Shown here one piece after another: positions 43,600 to 53,779 of a stretch of 64,000 nucleotides of DNA. The notes beneath the pieces were generated by a model. That model had not been told where the DNA came from. It ran no database searches and saw nothing but the letters and a program-made list of their open reading frames with translations. How positions within the stretch are numbered: the first letter of the stretch is position 1; each line of letters opens with the position of its first letter. The translations under genes were made by a program, and so were the position numbers. The stretch spans positions 1-64,000 of the forward strand of contig BLSF01000080.1 of assembly GCA_012862575.1 (NCBI GenBank), read 5' to 3'. This stretch comes from Parietichytrium sp. I65-24A. Lineage: Eukaryota; Sar; Bigyra; Thraustochytrida; Thraustochytriidae.

Positions 43600-44345
43600 A
43601 GAGTTGTTTCAGTGGTTTTTCATTGATGAGGACTCGGTTTCTGCAGCTTTGTCAGACTACAGTATGTGGGCTGAAATTGTTGACGGGCGGTATGCATGCG
43701 TTGCTGCTGGTGCCTCCCTCTTAGATCTAAACCCTACTTTTTCAATTTCCTTAGAGTAAGCTGACAAGAGTGAATGCGACAGTGTCTTCCTTTTTTTTTT
43801 AATTTGTATAAAGAGCTTGTTCCGATCCAAGAGTGAGCGAGCTCTCCATGGGTGAAACGCAAGATTTAATAAATCATTTTCAAGCATGCCTGCGTTGCAG
43901 CTGGTGCCAGAGCGATTCTCGTTCAATTTCCTTCGAAAATGGGAGTGCGGCAGTGCCTTCATCTTGTCTTCATAGGACTCTTTCGGTCCGCGATCTCATA
44001 CAAGAACCAGGCCCCTTTCTCAAAAGGTGAGGCACGTTACTGGAAGACTTTTGAATCACTTTTGCGCAGAATGGCAGGATTTCGAAGGTGCGGGGGAGGG
44101 AAATAAGGCTTGTGTGCCCTTGGTCCTAAGAGCAAAGCAAATGCGTTCGTTCGTTCTGGCCAGTGACATATAGATTGCTACATTCTTATACGTTTTCGTT
44201 CATTCAGATAATGAAAAGCGAAAGCAAAAGCACGATTAAAAGGAGTCGTACTTTCAAATGCAGGCAAAAGAAGAATTCCTTTCGGCATTACGTGAAATAT
44301 TTTAGTTTAAAAAACAGATCATGACAACTAGAATATTAATCCAAA
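43600..44345. other. Convergent spacer between eL32 and RWDD1
   Basis: AT-leaning 3' DNA, longest of the convergent spacers. AATAAA is present at about 43868. A partial similarity links 43695-43752 and 43889-43945 (GCATGC, GCGTTGC and TTTTTCAATTTCCTT-like strings), suggesting a degraded local duplication. Confidence 0.5.
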
Positions 44346-45182
44346 CTACTCCTCGTCATCATCGTCGTCATCGTCGTCGTCGTCGTCGGAATCCAGATCG
44401 TCGAGGTCATCCATGTCTTGATCGTCCTCCAAAAACAGGTCCTCCTGAATATCTGCATCCCATTCGTCTTCCGCAGCGGCCAGCCCTTGCTGTTCCTGCA
44501 GCAGCTTTTGCAGCGCTCTCTGCTCAAAGTACTCGCGGCCGTTCAAATGCGCGTCTGGCGCCACCCCTTTGCCGCTAATTGTTTTCGAGGGAGCTTCCTC
44601 CTCCTTCTTCTTCCGCAACTCTTCCAAAAAGTCTGCGTACCATTGTTTAAAGTTCTCGGATGTCACAATTGTGCCTTCCACGGGCCGTGGCTTGTCGTCG
44701 TCTGCCTCTCCTTCGGCGCCATCCTCAGCAAACGCCTTTGCCCTCTTCTCCGCAGCCTCGCGCATTTTCTGTTCGCGCTCCTCCGCCTCTGACTTTTGCA
44801 TCATCATTGCGTGCATGCTCTCATCCGTGTGATCTCTATTGTTCTCTGCCAGCCACTCGCGCACCATCTCCGCAAGCGTGAACACCATCGGCGCTCCTAT
44901 ATTCGCCTCCGCTTCTTCCATCATCTTCTCCTTCAACATATCGCACTGCTTTGCAGTGAGCCCTCTCACCGCGTGCACCTGCGCCTCCGGCACCACCTCC
45001 GGGTACGTCTCCGGAAGACGAAATTCTAGTCGCACTTCCACCAGATTCTCCTCCGGCCCGCCGCCTGCCACTGGAACAACGCGCAGAGAGAGACCTTTAC
45101 CATCGTCTTGCGCTTCGTAGTCGTCAAGGAAGATCGCCTCCAAAGCCTCCAGCTCCAGCGCCTGTTCTTCCGCGTGCTCCAT
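44346..45182 (-). CDS. RWDD1: RWD domain protein RWDD1 / GIR2 (DFRP2)
   Basis: RWDD1/Gir2 binds and stabilises the translational GTPase DRG2 and, in yeast, the Gcn2 activator Gcn1. The 278-residue protein starts with an RWD domain (about 5-112): QALELEALEAIFLDDY, the family YP motif in LPETYPEVVPE, and the MVFTLAEMVREWL helix. A charged coiled coil follows, then the DFRP region TIVTSENFKQWYADFLEEL near 170-190. The C-terminus is a long acidic tail of about 20 Asp/Glu residues encoded by a GAC/GAT repeat. Intronless. Length is close to the human 243 plus the longer tail. Confidence 0.93.
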   Translation of the reverse strand: MEHAEEQALELEALEAIFLDDYEAQDDGKGLSLRVVPVAGGGPEENLVEVRLEFRLPETYPEVVPEAQVHAVRGLTAKQCDMLKEKMMEEAEANIGAPMVFTLAEMVREWLAENNRDHTDESMHAMMMQKSEAEEREQKMREAAEKRAKAFAEDGAEGEADDDKPRPVEGTIVTSENFKQWYADFLEELRKKKEEEAPSKTISGKGVAPDAHLNGREYFEQRALQKLLQEQQGLAAAEDEWDADIQEDLFLEDDQDMDDLDDLDSDDDDDDDDDDDEE

Positions 45183-46601
45183 CGCGACACCAGACTGAAT
45201 GATCTACAACCAACAAACTACAAACTACAAACAACAAACTACAAACTACAAACAACAAGCACCTGGCCTGTCCAAAGCGATCGATATACTGAGTACACGC
45301 ACTCTGAACGATCCTTTCGCTACTGCGCCTGCTGCTTTGGTAGGTTGCTTTGGTAGGTTGCACGTGGCTGCCGTGGTGGCTTTCGTCGTTCGTTTGGTTT
45401 GGAACTGGTTGATTGATTGATTGATTATTGATTGATAGATGAGAGTGCCAATGGTGTAATTGCGAATTGCCGAGTGTTGAGTGTTGAGTGTTGAGTGTTG
45501 AGTGTCAATTGCTAGTTGCTAGTTGCGTGCGCTGTGGGCCGTGTGAGAGAGACGGAATGGGCTTGGTTGGTCGGTTTCTATGTTTCTGTGTTTGTTTGTT
45601 TGATTGATTTTTTTCTTTCTTTCTTTCTTGTCCAAATCGATCGAGAGTATGAGAAATTAGAGTGTGGAATTGGGTTCCTGTCTACAAGTAAGGTCCTCCG
45701 CGCCTGGTACTATCTCGCCACCCATGACATGCACGTGCTTGTTTGTGGGTTGATAGGGAAATTGTGTTGGGGTTCGGGTACAAGACCCGGGTGAGTGGTT
45801 GGGAAGGCGAGAGCCTTGGAACCCGGAAGTGGATGGACAGCTACGGTTTATGCTATTATGTGGAACCGGGAACCAAGGGCTTCGAACCGGGCGTCGAGAG
45901 ATGAAGTCAGGGTCTTCTGCCACACTTGTCTCACGCGCCGCTCTTCGGAGGTATTGTCCGATAGAGGACACAATCGCTTGGCACACAGTCTTCTTTCGGC
46001 TCACTGTCCGCTCCATCCCGTTTTTCAAATTTCAATCAATCAATCAATTAAAAGCAAGGAACAAACGAAGGGCTCATAGTACTGGATTTCAAGAGCGTCC
46101 CCCACACGTTCTAGCTAGGATACTATTTACTAAATTCGATAAGATTTTGGGACCGGCACTCTCTGCGAGTTCAAGTGACAACTGCGAGTCGCATACTTTT
46201 GAGGTGCGCGAGGACGGCGCACATAGAAGATTTCTGCTAGCCGTTTAAATAGTAGCGTACTCAGTCGAATTAGCGAACCGGTAGATGTGCGTGCGCAAGA
46301 CGGGTCACAGTGCAAAGTTCGAAAAGAGCCAACAGTCATATAAACGGACGTCGTGTGAGAGAGCTATTGGCACTTGAAGGTGGTTTTCATAATCATAATA
46401 GATATTGGGGTGCTGGAAAGTTTGGAGCATGAACATCGTTGGTCAAATTTGCAGAACAGAAAGCTCTCTAGTGGTGCGGCGTGAAATTGCGCTTGTTTGG
46501 ACGAATTTTGAAGACGACAAAAGAGCAGTCCAACCGGGTACGTATTTGCCGCAAAGACTTTTTGCATGGGCGCAAGAGCTTCTTGAGCTTGGGCGGGCAG
46601 A
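45183..46601. other. Divergent intergenic region with simple repeats
   Basis: Contains two copies of a CAACAAACTACAAACTACAAA unit (about 45208-45257), a GTTGCTTTGGTAG pair near 45340-45360, a (TTGA)n run near 45408-45436, a GAGTGTT array (about 45476-45506) and a (TCAA)n run near 46033-46048. No gene or tRNA is recognised. Confidence 0.5.
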
Positions 46602-47603
46602 ATGTTTGAGCTGGTGTCTGAAGATGCGTTCTGCTGGCTTTGCATGGTGGCAGCAAATCTGTTTGCCGTGGCCGCTACTGTCCCGCTGACACTTTTGAGA
46701 AATAATAATGCAAGAGGAAGCAACGCCCATGCGACTTCTTTTGGCCCGGAAACGGCGCTGGTTGTCGGATTGAGTGTTTTAGGTTTTGTGCCTGTAGTGA
46801 ATATGCCAGACAGCTTTCAAAGAGCTGCAGCTTTCCTTATGCAGGTCGAGATGGTAGCACGCGTAAGCGAGATTGCCGTGGATGACGTTTACATGGAAGA
46901 CGGGTCGCTGGGCGAGCGACTCTTGCACAGCTTAGTTCCACCAGAGGAACTGGTGAAGAGGCGGCCGCTGCGCGAGTCCAAGATGAGTTTTCGTGTGTTG
47001 CTCCTCATACACGTGGTCGAGCTTGTCGCGCTTATAGGGATTTTAAGCTTTTTGGGCTCTTATCCGCCAGAAAGTAATCTAGGCGCTCTTGGACTGAGCA
47101 CTTCAGCCAAATTCGTCGCGAGAACGTGGGCGGCTCTGGCTCTGAATAGTAAGATACTGGAGATTGTCTTTATTGTGTTTGACGGAACGATTCTGTCGGG
47201 AACGACTGACAAGCCCTACCTCTCGTTTTCCGTACGAGAATTCTGGTCTCGGAGGTGGAATCTGTCTGCTCACTATCTTCTCAAGCGACATATTTACATG
47301 CCGCTTCGTAACAGACTCCTCATAGACAGGCAGGCTGCCACAATGATTGTCTTCGTGGTCTCGGGTGTCTATCACACCACTCATTTGGCTATTGCCGGTG
47401 TTTCGACTGGCGACTTGGTTCTCCAAATGGTATATTTTGTATTGCAAGGCGGCGTTGTAGTTGTAGAATCTGTCTACAACCCGATGCACGGGCGATCCCC
47501 CCTTGAAAAATGGCTGTGGACAGCCTTTTGCGTCTTGGCTCCGGTGCACCTCTGCACCATCCCTCACATGCACCTGGAGAGCATGAAAGATCATCACTAT
47601 TGA
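46602..47603 (+). CDS. Wax-synthase-like membrane-bound O-acyltransferase
   Basis: Wax synthases esterify fatty alcohols or diacylglycerol with acyl-CoA in the endoplasmic reticulum. The 333-residue protein has several hydrophobic spans and the diagnostic motif of the wax-synthase domain at about 205-236: PYLSFSVREFWSRRWN, followed by HYLLKRHIYMPLR. A downstream helix VVSGVYHTTHLAI carries His258, the expected position of the catalytic histidine in the MBOAT-like group. It begins with a hydrophobic segment that may act as a signal anchor. The acceptor (fatty alcohol, diacylglycerol, sterol) cannot be read. Intronless. It converges on PEX5 across a 216-bp spacer. Confidence 0.87.
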   Translation: MFELVSEDAFCWLCMVAANLFAVAATVPLTLLRNNNARGSNAHATSFGPETALVVGLSVLGFVPVVNMPDSFQRAAAFLMQVEMVARVSEIAVDDVYMEDGSLGERLLHSLVPPEELVKRRPLRESKMSFRVLLLIHVVELVALIGILSFLGSYPPESNLGALGLSTSAKFVARTWAALALNSKILEIVFIVFDGTILSGTTDKPYLSFSVREFWSRRWNLSAHYLLKRHIYMPLRNRLLIDRQAATMIVFVVSGVYHTTHLAIAGVSTGDLVLQMVYFVLQGGVVVVESVYNPMHGRSPLEKWLWTAFCVLAPVHLCTIPHMHLESMKDHHY

Positions 47604-47819
47604 CGATGTCTCCATTAGGTTGCGGGGCTCGTCTTCGTCTTTGATGAACAAACACAATTCGAGGGGCTCGAGTCGTGCAATCAACCTAGCTCTAGCTCTC
47701 TCTAGAGTAGAGTACAAGCAAGAACTGGAATTGTGGATATTGACCGTGAAAGCTGCGAAGAAATCAAGTACTGAAAAAAAAAATGTTGCTGAATATAAAT
47801 ACATGAAACGTGCAGACAA

Positions 47820-50686
47820 TTAAAAGTTGAACTCTGCGCGGAAAGCGTCAATATTGCGCTTATCGGCGGTTGCAATAAGGTCGACTGGTGCAAGAAAGAA
47901 AGAAAGAAAGGAAAGAGGTAAAAGGGTTAGATCGACACATGACCATCAATTTTTCTAGGCACACAACAACAACAACGAACTTACACCTCTCCATGCATGT
48001 AAAACTGATTCTCAGGTAAGACCAGATGTGAACTGCATCTGGGTTGAGATCAAGAGCCTTAAGGTAGCATCGCGCAGACTCTTTGTAGTTGCCCAAATTT
48101 GAATGCGAGATGCCGAGATTGAGCCAGCCACGGGCGTAGCGCGGCTTGAGCTCCAATGCGCGGTGGTATGCAGGCAGCGCCTCTTCCGAGCGCTGTCCAT
48201 TTGCAAGGGTTGCGCCAAGTTTGTTCCACAAACTATAGTCATCGGGCTTTGCGTCCAAAGCCTTCTTGAAGGCTAGTACGGCGCTATTGTAGTCCCTCGA
48301 GACATTGTACAAAACTCCAAGGACTTGTTGAACTTCTGGGTCGTTGGGAGCCCATTCCTGCGCTTTTAGCATGAGCTGCATGACATCATCCATGAGGCTC
48401 CCATCGCCGTACAGGTCTTGAGAGACTTCGAGACCGTGAAAGTTCGGGTTGTTGACCACCCAGGCTTTCAAGTTTTTCAATGCTTTCTCCTGGTCCAGCT
48501 CGTTGACATAACTCACCCCAAGACCGAGCAAAGCATCTAAATGATAAGCGTCTTGGTCAACTGCGCGCTCCAAACACGCGATTGCTTTTGGATCCTGATC
48601 ATTTTCTTGATGAGCGACACCGAGCATTCTCCAAGCGTCAGCGTGTGAGGAATCCTTCGTAACGGCTGCCTCAAACGACAAGATGGCGTCCCGCAGTTGG
48701 CCCGCGTTGAAGAACTCAAGCCCGCGTTCGTAAGGATTATCGTCTGTGGCATATGGGTTTTCCGATTCAAGCTCGTAAGGCTGGTCAGCAAAGTTGGCAG
48801 TCTGTGTTTCGCTCCATCCCTGTTCCAATGTGCTGGTGTTGGCAGCGCCAGACCATGCCTCGGCGAGGCTTGGGTCCTCCATCATGGCGCTTTCTCTGTA
48901 CAGCTGCTCGTAGTCAACCTCCTTGCCATTCTGGGCGTCCTCCCACGCCTTTGCAAAGGCTGCTTCAAGTTTGCTCATGGCCCCTGCTTCCCACATGTCA
49001 TCCATGGCAGGGGCGGAATCGGCCCAAGCATTGTCCATTGCTTCCTTTGCATGATCCCAAGCCTGATCGAGATTTGGTTGCGCCTGTTGACATGGATTCC
49101 AGACACAAACAAGCACGAGTAACTGTTAGCAATCATTTACCTGGTTTCAAGTCCGCAAAAGTATGCGCCAAAATAATGAAATGAAAAGCGCTGCCCTATG
49201 TGGAGGATGAGAGTCACGCGTCGCCATTCTCCGCAGGTCAATTTGATCGCCTTCCCTGCCACTGCGTCCCACTTTACGCTCTCAATGTACATCTTAAAAA
49301 GGCTGGCTCGCTCTCTTCTCGATCTCTCTTTCTTACCTTGACACCAGTCTCTACAACAGTATTGTTCTCAAACGCCAGCTCGCCGTTGTTGACCTTGCTC
49401 ATAAAGTCAAAAAATTCCGAGTTGCGAAATTTGGAGTTTGATGCCATCACTTTGACAAGGTCGTCGGTTGCCCGGCGAGTTGCCTCCATGTCTGCATTAA
49501 CGGACGGGCCCTACATCGACACGAAAAAGAGGACAGGCAAGAAGCATAACGAGTCAGTCGACCTTGTTCGCCGCGAAAAACTATTGGAAACGGGTCGCAG
49601 TGACGAGGTTTGGTTGCCTTCAGCGTGACGGGTTCCTCTTTTATTTTTTCGGCGGGTCAGTGACTACATCATCGCTTGGCTCGTGTCGTCTCTTTCTGAA
49701 AAGGTAGGCAGGCATCTCTTGGCTGGGGCGGCAAAATCACGTGCCGCAGCCAAGCAGATGGAGCTTGGCAGAGAGAATGTAATACGTGTCGTCCAGAGCG
49801 TGCGAAAGTAGAGAGACAATGAGAATGAGAGTGATTGTATAGAGAGAGGGAGAGAGAGAGCCACACATCCACAACAAACACAAAGAGACAGGCGCAGACA
49901 CAGGGCGAGGGAGGGATAAAAGAAAGAGAAACCCGCCAGGCTACTAGAGAATAAAAATTCCAAAGAGGAACCGGCACGCCGCGGACTCGACCCATCATCA
50001 GAGCAAACAAAATTTACAAAAGTACAAGACAAAACGAAACTCACCTCCTCCTTGGTTGCCTCCTCGGACCACTTCTCTGCGTCTGGAGCCTCGGTTGGGC
50101 CAGCCATCTCCTGCGCCCACTGCTGAGCAGCTGGCGGCGGTTGAGCTGTTTGTGACCAAGCTTGGTCCATCCTGCCTGGCGGCGGGCGGGCGGCCATCTG
50201 GCCGGCCCAACGTTGACCCATCGGTCTTGGCCCATGAAACTGTCTGAAACTATTGCGGTAGGCAGCCTCCATCTGAATATTCGTCTGTGGCGGCCCGCCA
50301 AGTTGCATACGCTCAAAGTCGTGCACCCACTGATCAGGCATGGGCCCGCGAGCCATTGGTCCGCGCGGGCCATGCATGACTGGGCCGTGGCCATTGGACC
50401 TTTGCATCTGCTCAAACTCTGCCGCAAACGATGGCGCCGCCGCAGGTCCGGCCATCACTGGGCCCCTGGGTCCCTGCATGACGCCCATGCCTTGTGCGAA
50501 GCCTTGGTCCACATCGCTCGCATTCTTCTGCGCCCCGGGGCCGTTCATCTGCATGCCCCCTTGCGGCCGGGCACCTTGCGGCGCTCCCATGGCCTGGTGC
50601 ACGAACTGCGACAGTGGGTTTCTCTGTGCAGCAGTCCCATCTGCAGTGCACCCTTGCTGCCCCGCCAGAGCTTTCAAAGCGTCCAT
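47820..50686 (-). CDS. PEX5: Peroxisomal targeting signal 1 receptor PEX5 (four exons)
   Basis: PEX5 carries PTS1 proteins to the peroxisome and recycles by ubiquitination. I join exons 50686-50045, 49510-49337, 49083-47985 and 47884-47820 (642+174+1099+65 nt), giving 659 residues. Introns of 534, 253 and 100 bp have GTGAGT, GTAAGA and GTAAGT donors with AG acceptors. The N-terminus has the conserved cysteine (Cys13) followed by NPLSQFV, as at the animal ubiquitination site. A Gly/Pro/Met/Gln-rich natively unfolded half contains many Trp-based motifs, including WVHDF (WxxxF) and several Wxxx[AMQ]. Seven TPRs follow, from NPYERGLEFFNAGQLRDAILSFEAAV to the last full TPR ARGWLNLGISHSNLGNYKESARCYLKALDLNP. 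The tail reads IWSYLRISFTCMERFDLIATADKRNIDAF, close to plant PEX5. The last splice is chosen because it restores this tail. Confidence 0.94.
49845..49862. repeat. GA run inside PEX5 intron 1
   Basis: A short GAGAGAGGGAGAGAGAGAG stretch lies within the first PEX5 intron (50044-49511). On the coding strand it is pyrimidine-rich. Confidence 0.7.
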
Positions 50687-50698
50687 CGTCGCTGCTCC

Positions 50699-50737
50699 AC
50701 CACTGTACCACTGCACCACTGCACCACTGCACCAATG
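50699..50737. repeat. CCACTGCA array at the PEX5 start
   Basis: Five near-perfect octamer units (ACCACTGC) abut the PEX5 start codon. They would lie in its 5' leader. Confidence 0.85.
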
Positions 50738-51003
50738 CACTATACTCCGTCCAATGACGTCAACTCCAGCGTCTCAAACCTTCGACCTCAGGTCAAACCG
50801 TCTCGAGACTGCACAGTGACCACGACTTTCACCCCAAGATGTCCTCTCCCGCGCTCACTCACTCACTCACTCAATCACGCGATGGTGTCCTCGTATTCGT
50901 TCTTGCACAATCGCTTTCACTCACTCTCTCTCTCACTCACTCTCCTGTGTCTGTTGTATCTCTCTCTTTGCCTTTGTTTGTCTCTGTGTCTACTGTGTCT
51001 ACT

Positions 51004-51072
51004 GTGTCTTCCAATGTCTTCCAATGTCTTCCCAAGTCTTCTAATGTCTTCCAATGTTTTCCAATGTCTTCC
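51004..51072. repeat. GTCTTCCAAT minisatellite
   Basis: About seven degenerate copies of a ten-base unit GTCTTCCAAT, with variants in the middle units. Confidence 0.85.
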
Positions 51073-51860
51073 AGTCTACCCCGCCCCTCTCTTCCCACTC
51101 GCTCGCTAGTGTAGTGTTTGAATAGAAGTTTCTATGGGTTAATTTGAGGTGCCTACTGGGGGATAGAGCCACTCGCGCTAGCGTGACTCTGGGAGGATAG
51201 GAAATCGCGAAATCCCAATTTGGCTGGGCGAGCTGGGTAGGGGTTTGGGTAGGGTGGCGTAGGGGTGCGGAACGCATCGGGAATGGTTCCGCGGGGGAGA
51301 TGGGCGGGGATGGGAGTGGTGGGGGTGGGAGAATTGGTAGGACTAACTCTCCATTTCCCGATCGGGGGAGGAGATGGGTTCCGGAGACGTTGGCCGCGCT
51401 ATGATTATTTTAGCTTGTTTTTTCCATTTCATTTGAGAATTTGAGAATTTGAGAATTTGAATTCACGACGATGCAGCATTCTCGGAATGCTCAGGTCAGA
51501 AGGAAAGGAAATGGGACTGTTGGAATGATGAAATACTGCTCACGAGGCTGAGTTTTCAAGCAGTTCTCTCTCGTGAAAAGAAATTAGAGTTCGCAACTCA
51601 TCAGCATACTTCAGAGAGAACATCAACGTCGACAAGGCCTGCGCGTCCACGCCGCCGTCGGCACGAGCGAGCAAAGGAGAGGAGGCTTTGTAAAAGATGG
51701 TCGGAGAGTGAAGGTGGAAATTTGGAAATTGAAAAGGGGTAACACATTATGACCAAGGTTTATTTCAGATCGGGGGTACATACACTACATTTCAATGATC
51801 TTTTTCATTCAGGGAAGGGGGTTCAGGAGTGCAACAGCAGGTTCAAGCAAACACACGGGC

Positions 51861-52916
51861 TTACATAGCAGGGCGCAGCAGAGCCGCGGAGAGCGCATGC
51901 TGAAGCATTGGGTTGGAGGCAGACAAACTACTGGATCCCAAGAATGGCTGCTGCTGAGGCGCAGCAAACAAACTAGAGGTGGCTAAAAAGTCCTTGCTGG
52001 ACAGTGATGGCGGTGGCATCGAGCTCTGCTGCTGAGGGGCGCTAAGCAGCTGCTTGACCATTGCCATGTTGAGACCTTGCTGGAGCTGCGCAAAGTGAGT
52101 CTGGAGCTCCTTGGTCTGCTGCAGCTGCTCCTGGAGCAGAGCAGTAATAGGGGCCAGAAGTGCGCAGGCAGCTTGAGAAGACATTTGGGAGTTTTGCGCA
52201 GGCATGGAGGCTGGCATGCTCGAAGGAGTGAGCATCTTAATAGCTTCGGAAAGAACGCCGAGGACGACTTCGTTGCCGAATTGAGGGACCGGGGAGGAGG
52301 AAATAGGAGCCATGTGGTCGACGACGCAACCAGCCATAGGAGCCTGTTCCATTGCTGGCTCGTTCTGGGAGTGTGCCTTCTCGGCTGCTGCGTTGACAAC
52401 TGCGCGAGTGCAGCAGCCGCCCTCAGGTCCGTACCGGAGCTCGCACTTGTCCAGGCAGATCGACTCAGAGTGGTCGATGCTGATCTTTTGTGCGATGCGG
52501 TTGCGGCTGGAAGAGTATCCGATGGACTCCAAAGTGACCTTGTCGCCCATGTGGAAGACCGTGCGCTTGTAAGCTGCTGGTGGCTTGAAAAATCCGGTGT
52601 CCTTTGGGTTTTCGATGCTCTGGAGGAAGATGGCTAGCTTCTCGCCCCACTTGGCCACTCTTGTGACCCTGTACGGCGAGCCGACCTTGAGCCTCTTCAT
52701 GTCCCTTGGCGGGCACTTGCCCACAGAGTGTGAAGAGAGCTCGGCAGGGATCTCACCAGAGCGCTGTCTCTTTGCAGAGCGGTGGCCGAGGGACGACTGG
52801 GTCGATGGCAAGCTCTCCTCGCTGCAAGACCGCTTCTTGGAGAGCAGCGCCGCAGAGCAGGTTGAGCCGCAGTCGGTGGAAGAGCCAGAAGGCTCGCGAG
52901 AGACCGGAGTGGACAT
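51861..52916 (-). CDS. Unrecognised Ser/Gln-rich nuclear-type protein
   Basis: The 351-residue intronless frame has a clean ATG and protein-like composition, but I recognise no family. Residues 1-75 are Ser-rich with nuclear-localisation-like basic clusters (KKRSCSEES, RSAKRQRSG). Residues 78-175 look like a folded core: YRVTRVAKWGEKLAIFLQSIENP, then VFHMGDKVTLESIGYSSSR and a pair of cysteines in EGGCCTRAVV. Residues 200-351 are Gln/Ser/Pro/Met-rich with a helical QLQQTKELQTHFAQLQQGLN segment, similar to transactivation or co-regulator tails. I infer a transcription or chromatin protein, with low certainty. Confidence 0.75.
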   Translation of the reverse strand: MSTPVSREPSGSSTDCGSTCSAALLSKKRSCSEESLPSTQSSLGHRSAKRQRSGEIPAELSSHSVGKCPPRDMKRLKVGSPYRVTRVAKWGEKLAIFLQSIENPKDTGFFKPPAAYKRTVFHMGDKVTLESIGYSSSRNRIAQKISIDHSESICLDKCELRYGPEGGCCTRAVVNAAAEKAHSQNEPAMEQAPMAGCVVDHMAPISSSPVPQFGNEVVLGVLSEAIKMLTPSSMPASMPAQNSQMSSQAACALLAPITALLQEQLQQTKELQTHFAQLQQGLNMAMVKQLLSAPQQQSSMPPPSLSSKDFLATSSLFAAPQQQPFLGSSSLSASNPMLQHALSAALLRPAM

Positions 52917-53502
52917 TCTAACAGGTGGTGGTTTGCTTGATTGTTTCCTCTTTCGTTGCTGCTTTGCTGCTTTGCTGCGTGCAGAGCGAGTTGCAAGTCC
53001 GTGTTTTGGTACTGGTACTGTTGGAGATTTGAAGTGCTTGCAGGCCTGCTCGTTTGCCAGTCATCAACTTGTGAGTTGACATTAGCGCCTGGGTACGTAG
53101 AGCTCACCTCTAGGTAAGCCAAGTGCAATGTGTCCGTCCTGCGTCACAGATTCTGCAAGCGAGGTAGTACCAAGGTACCTCGTGGCTAAAGTCGCGGCCA
53201 GTGTCGCGCTGTACTATTCGACAGCCGTAGCACTCACACGGCGAGACGAGACAAACATAGACAAACCGTGGCAGTGTCAGAGAAAAAGAAGAACGAAGGA
53301 AATTATAAGAGAGAAGGAAGGAAAGAAAAAAGGAAAGAAGGAAGGAAGGAGGAGGCCCACACAACGCGCAACACATATAACGCGCGCAAGCCGCCGTTGC
53401 TTGCTTCGTAATAGGTTGGCTGGCAATGCGAAATGAAGGAAAATGCAAGCGGCAATTCCTGGACAAAGTCCTGAAAGACTTGGCTCAAAGTACGTCTGGC
53501 GC

Positions 53503-53552
53503 CAACTCACTCATTCACTCATTCATTCACTCATTCACTCACTCACTCACCC
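53503..53552. repeat. (CTCACTCATTCA)n tract
   Basis: Alternating ACTC and ATTC tetramers form a long simple repeat followed by a CT-rich tail to about 53590. Confidence 0.85.
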
Positions 53553-53735
53553 ACCCATCCCTCTCTCTCTCTTGCTCTCTCACTTTCACCCTCCGTTCTA
53601 CGTTCTTCGTTCTACGTTCTACATTCTACATTCTTTTGCAGAGCCAAAGACACCGAAGACGCGCGTTTTCCCATTACCCATTACACATTTCCCATTTTCG
53701 TTTCTTTCGCGAAACAAACGATCGCAAATGAAAAC

Positions 53736-53779
53736 ATGAGAGAATGAGAGAATGAGAGAATGAGAGAATGAGAGAATGA
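53736..53779. repeat. GAGAATGA octamer array
   Basis: Five near-perfect copies of the octamer GAGAATGA. It is 820 bases upstream of the unrecognised gene at 51861-52916. Confidence 0.9.

Larger units (their letters stand above)
50687..51860. other. PEX5 upstream region and spacer
   Basis: Directly upstream of the ATG lies a CCACTGCACCACTGCA array (about 50699-50737). CACTCACTC and CTCTCTC tracts follow at about 50853-50876 and 50917-50944, then a GTCTTCCAAT array at about 51004-51072 and a GAATTTGA array at about 51433-51460. No gene is recognised. Confidence 0.55.

Noticed and set aside
45870-45905. GGTTCGAAGCC on the minus strand as a tRNA B box
   Set aside because: No T-stem pairing and no acceptor or D-arm could be placed.
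47860-47984. Read-through C-terminus of PEX5 (CKFVVVVVCLEKL...)
   Set aside because: This is intron translation; splicing at GTAAGT to the CAG acceptor restores the conserved PEX5 tail.
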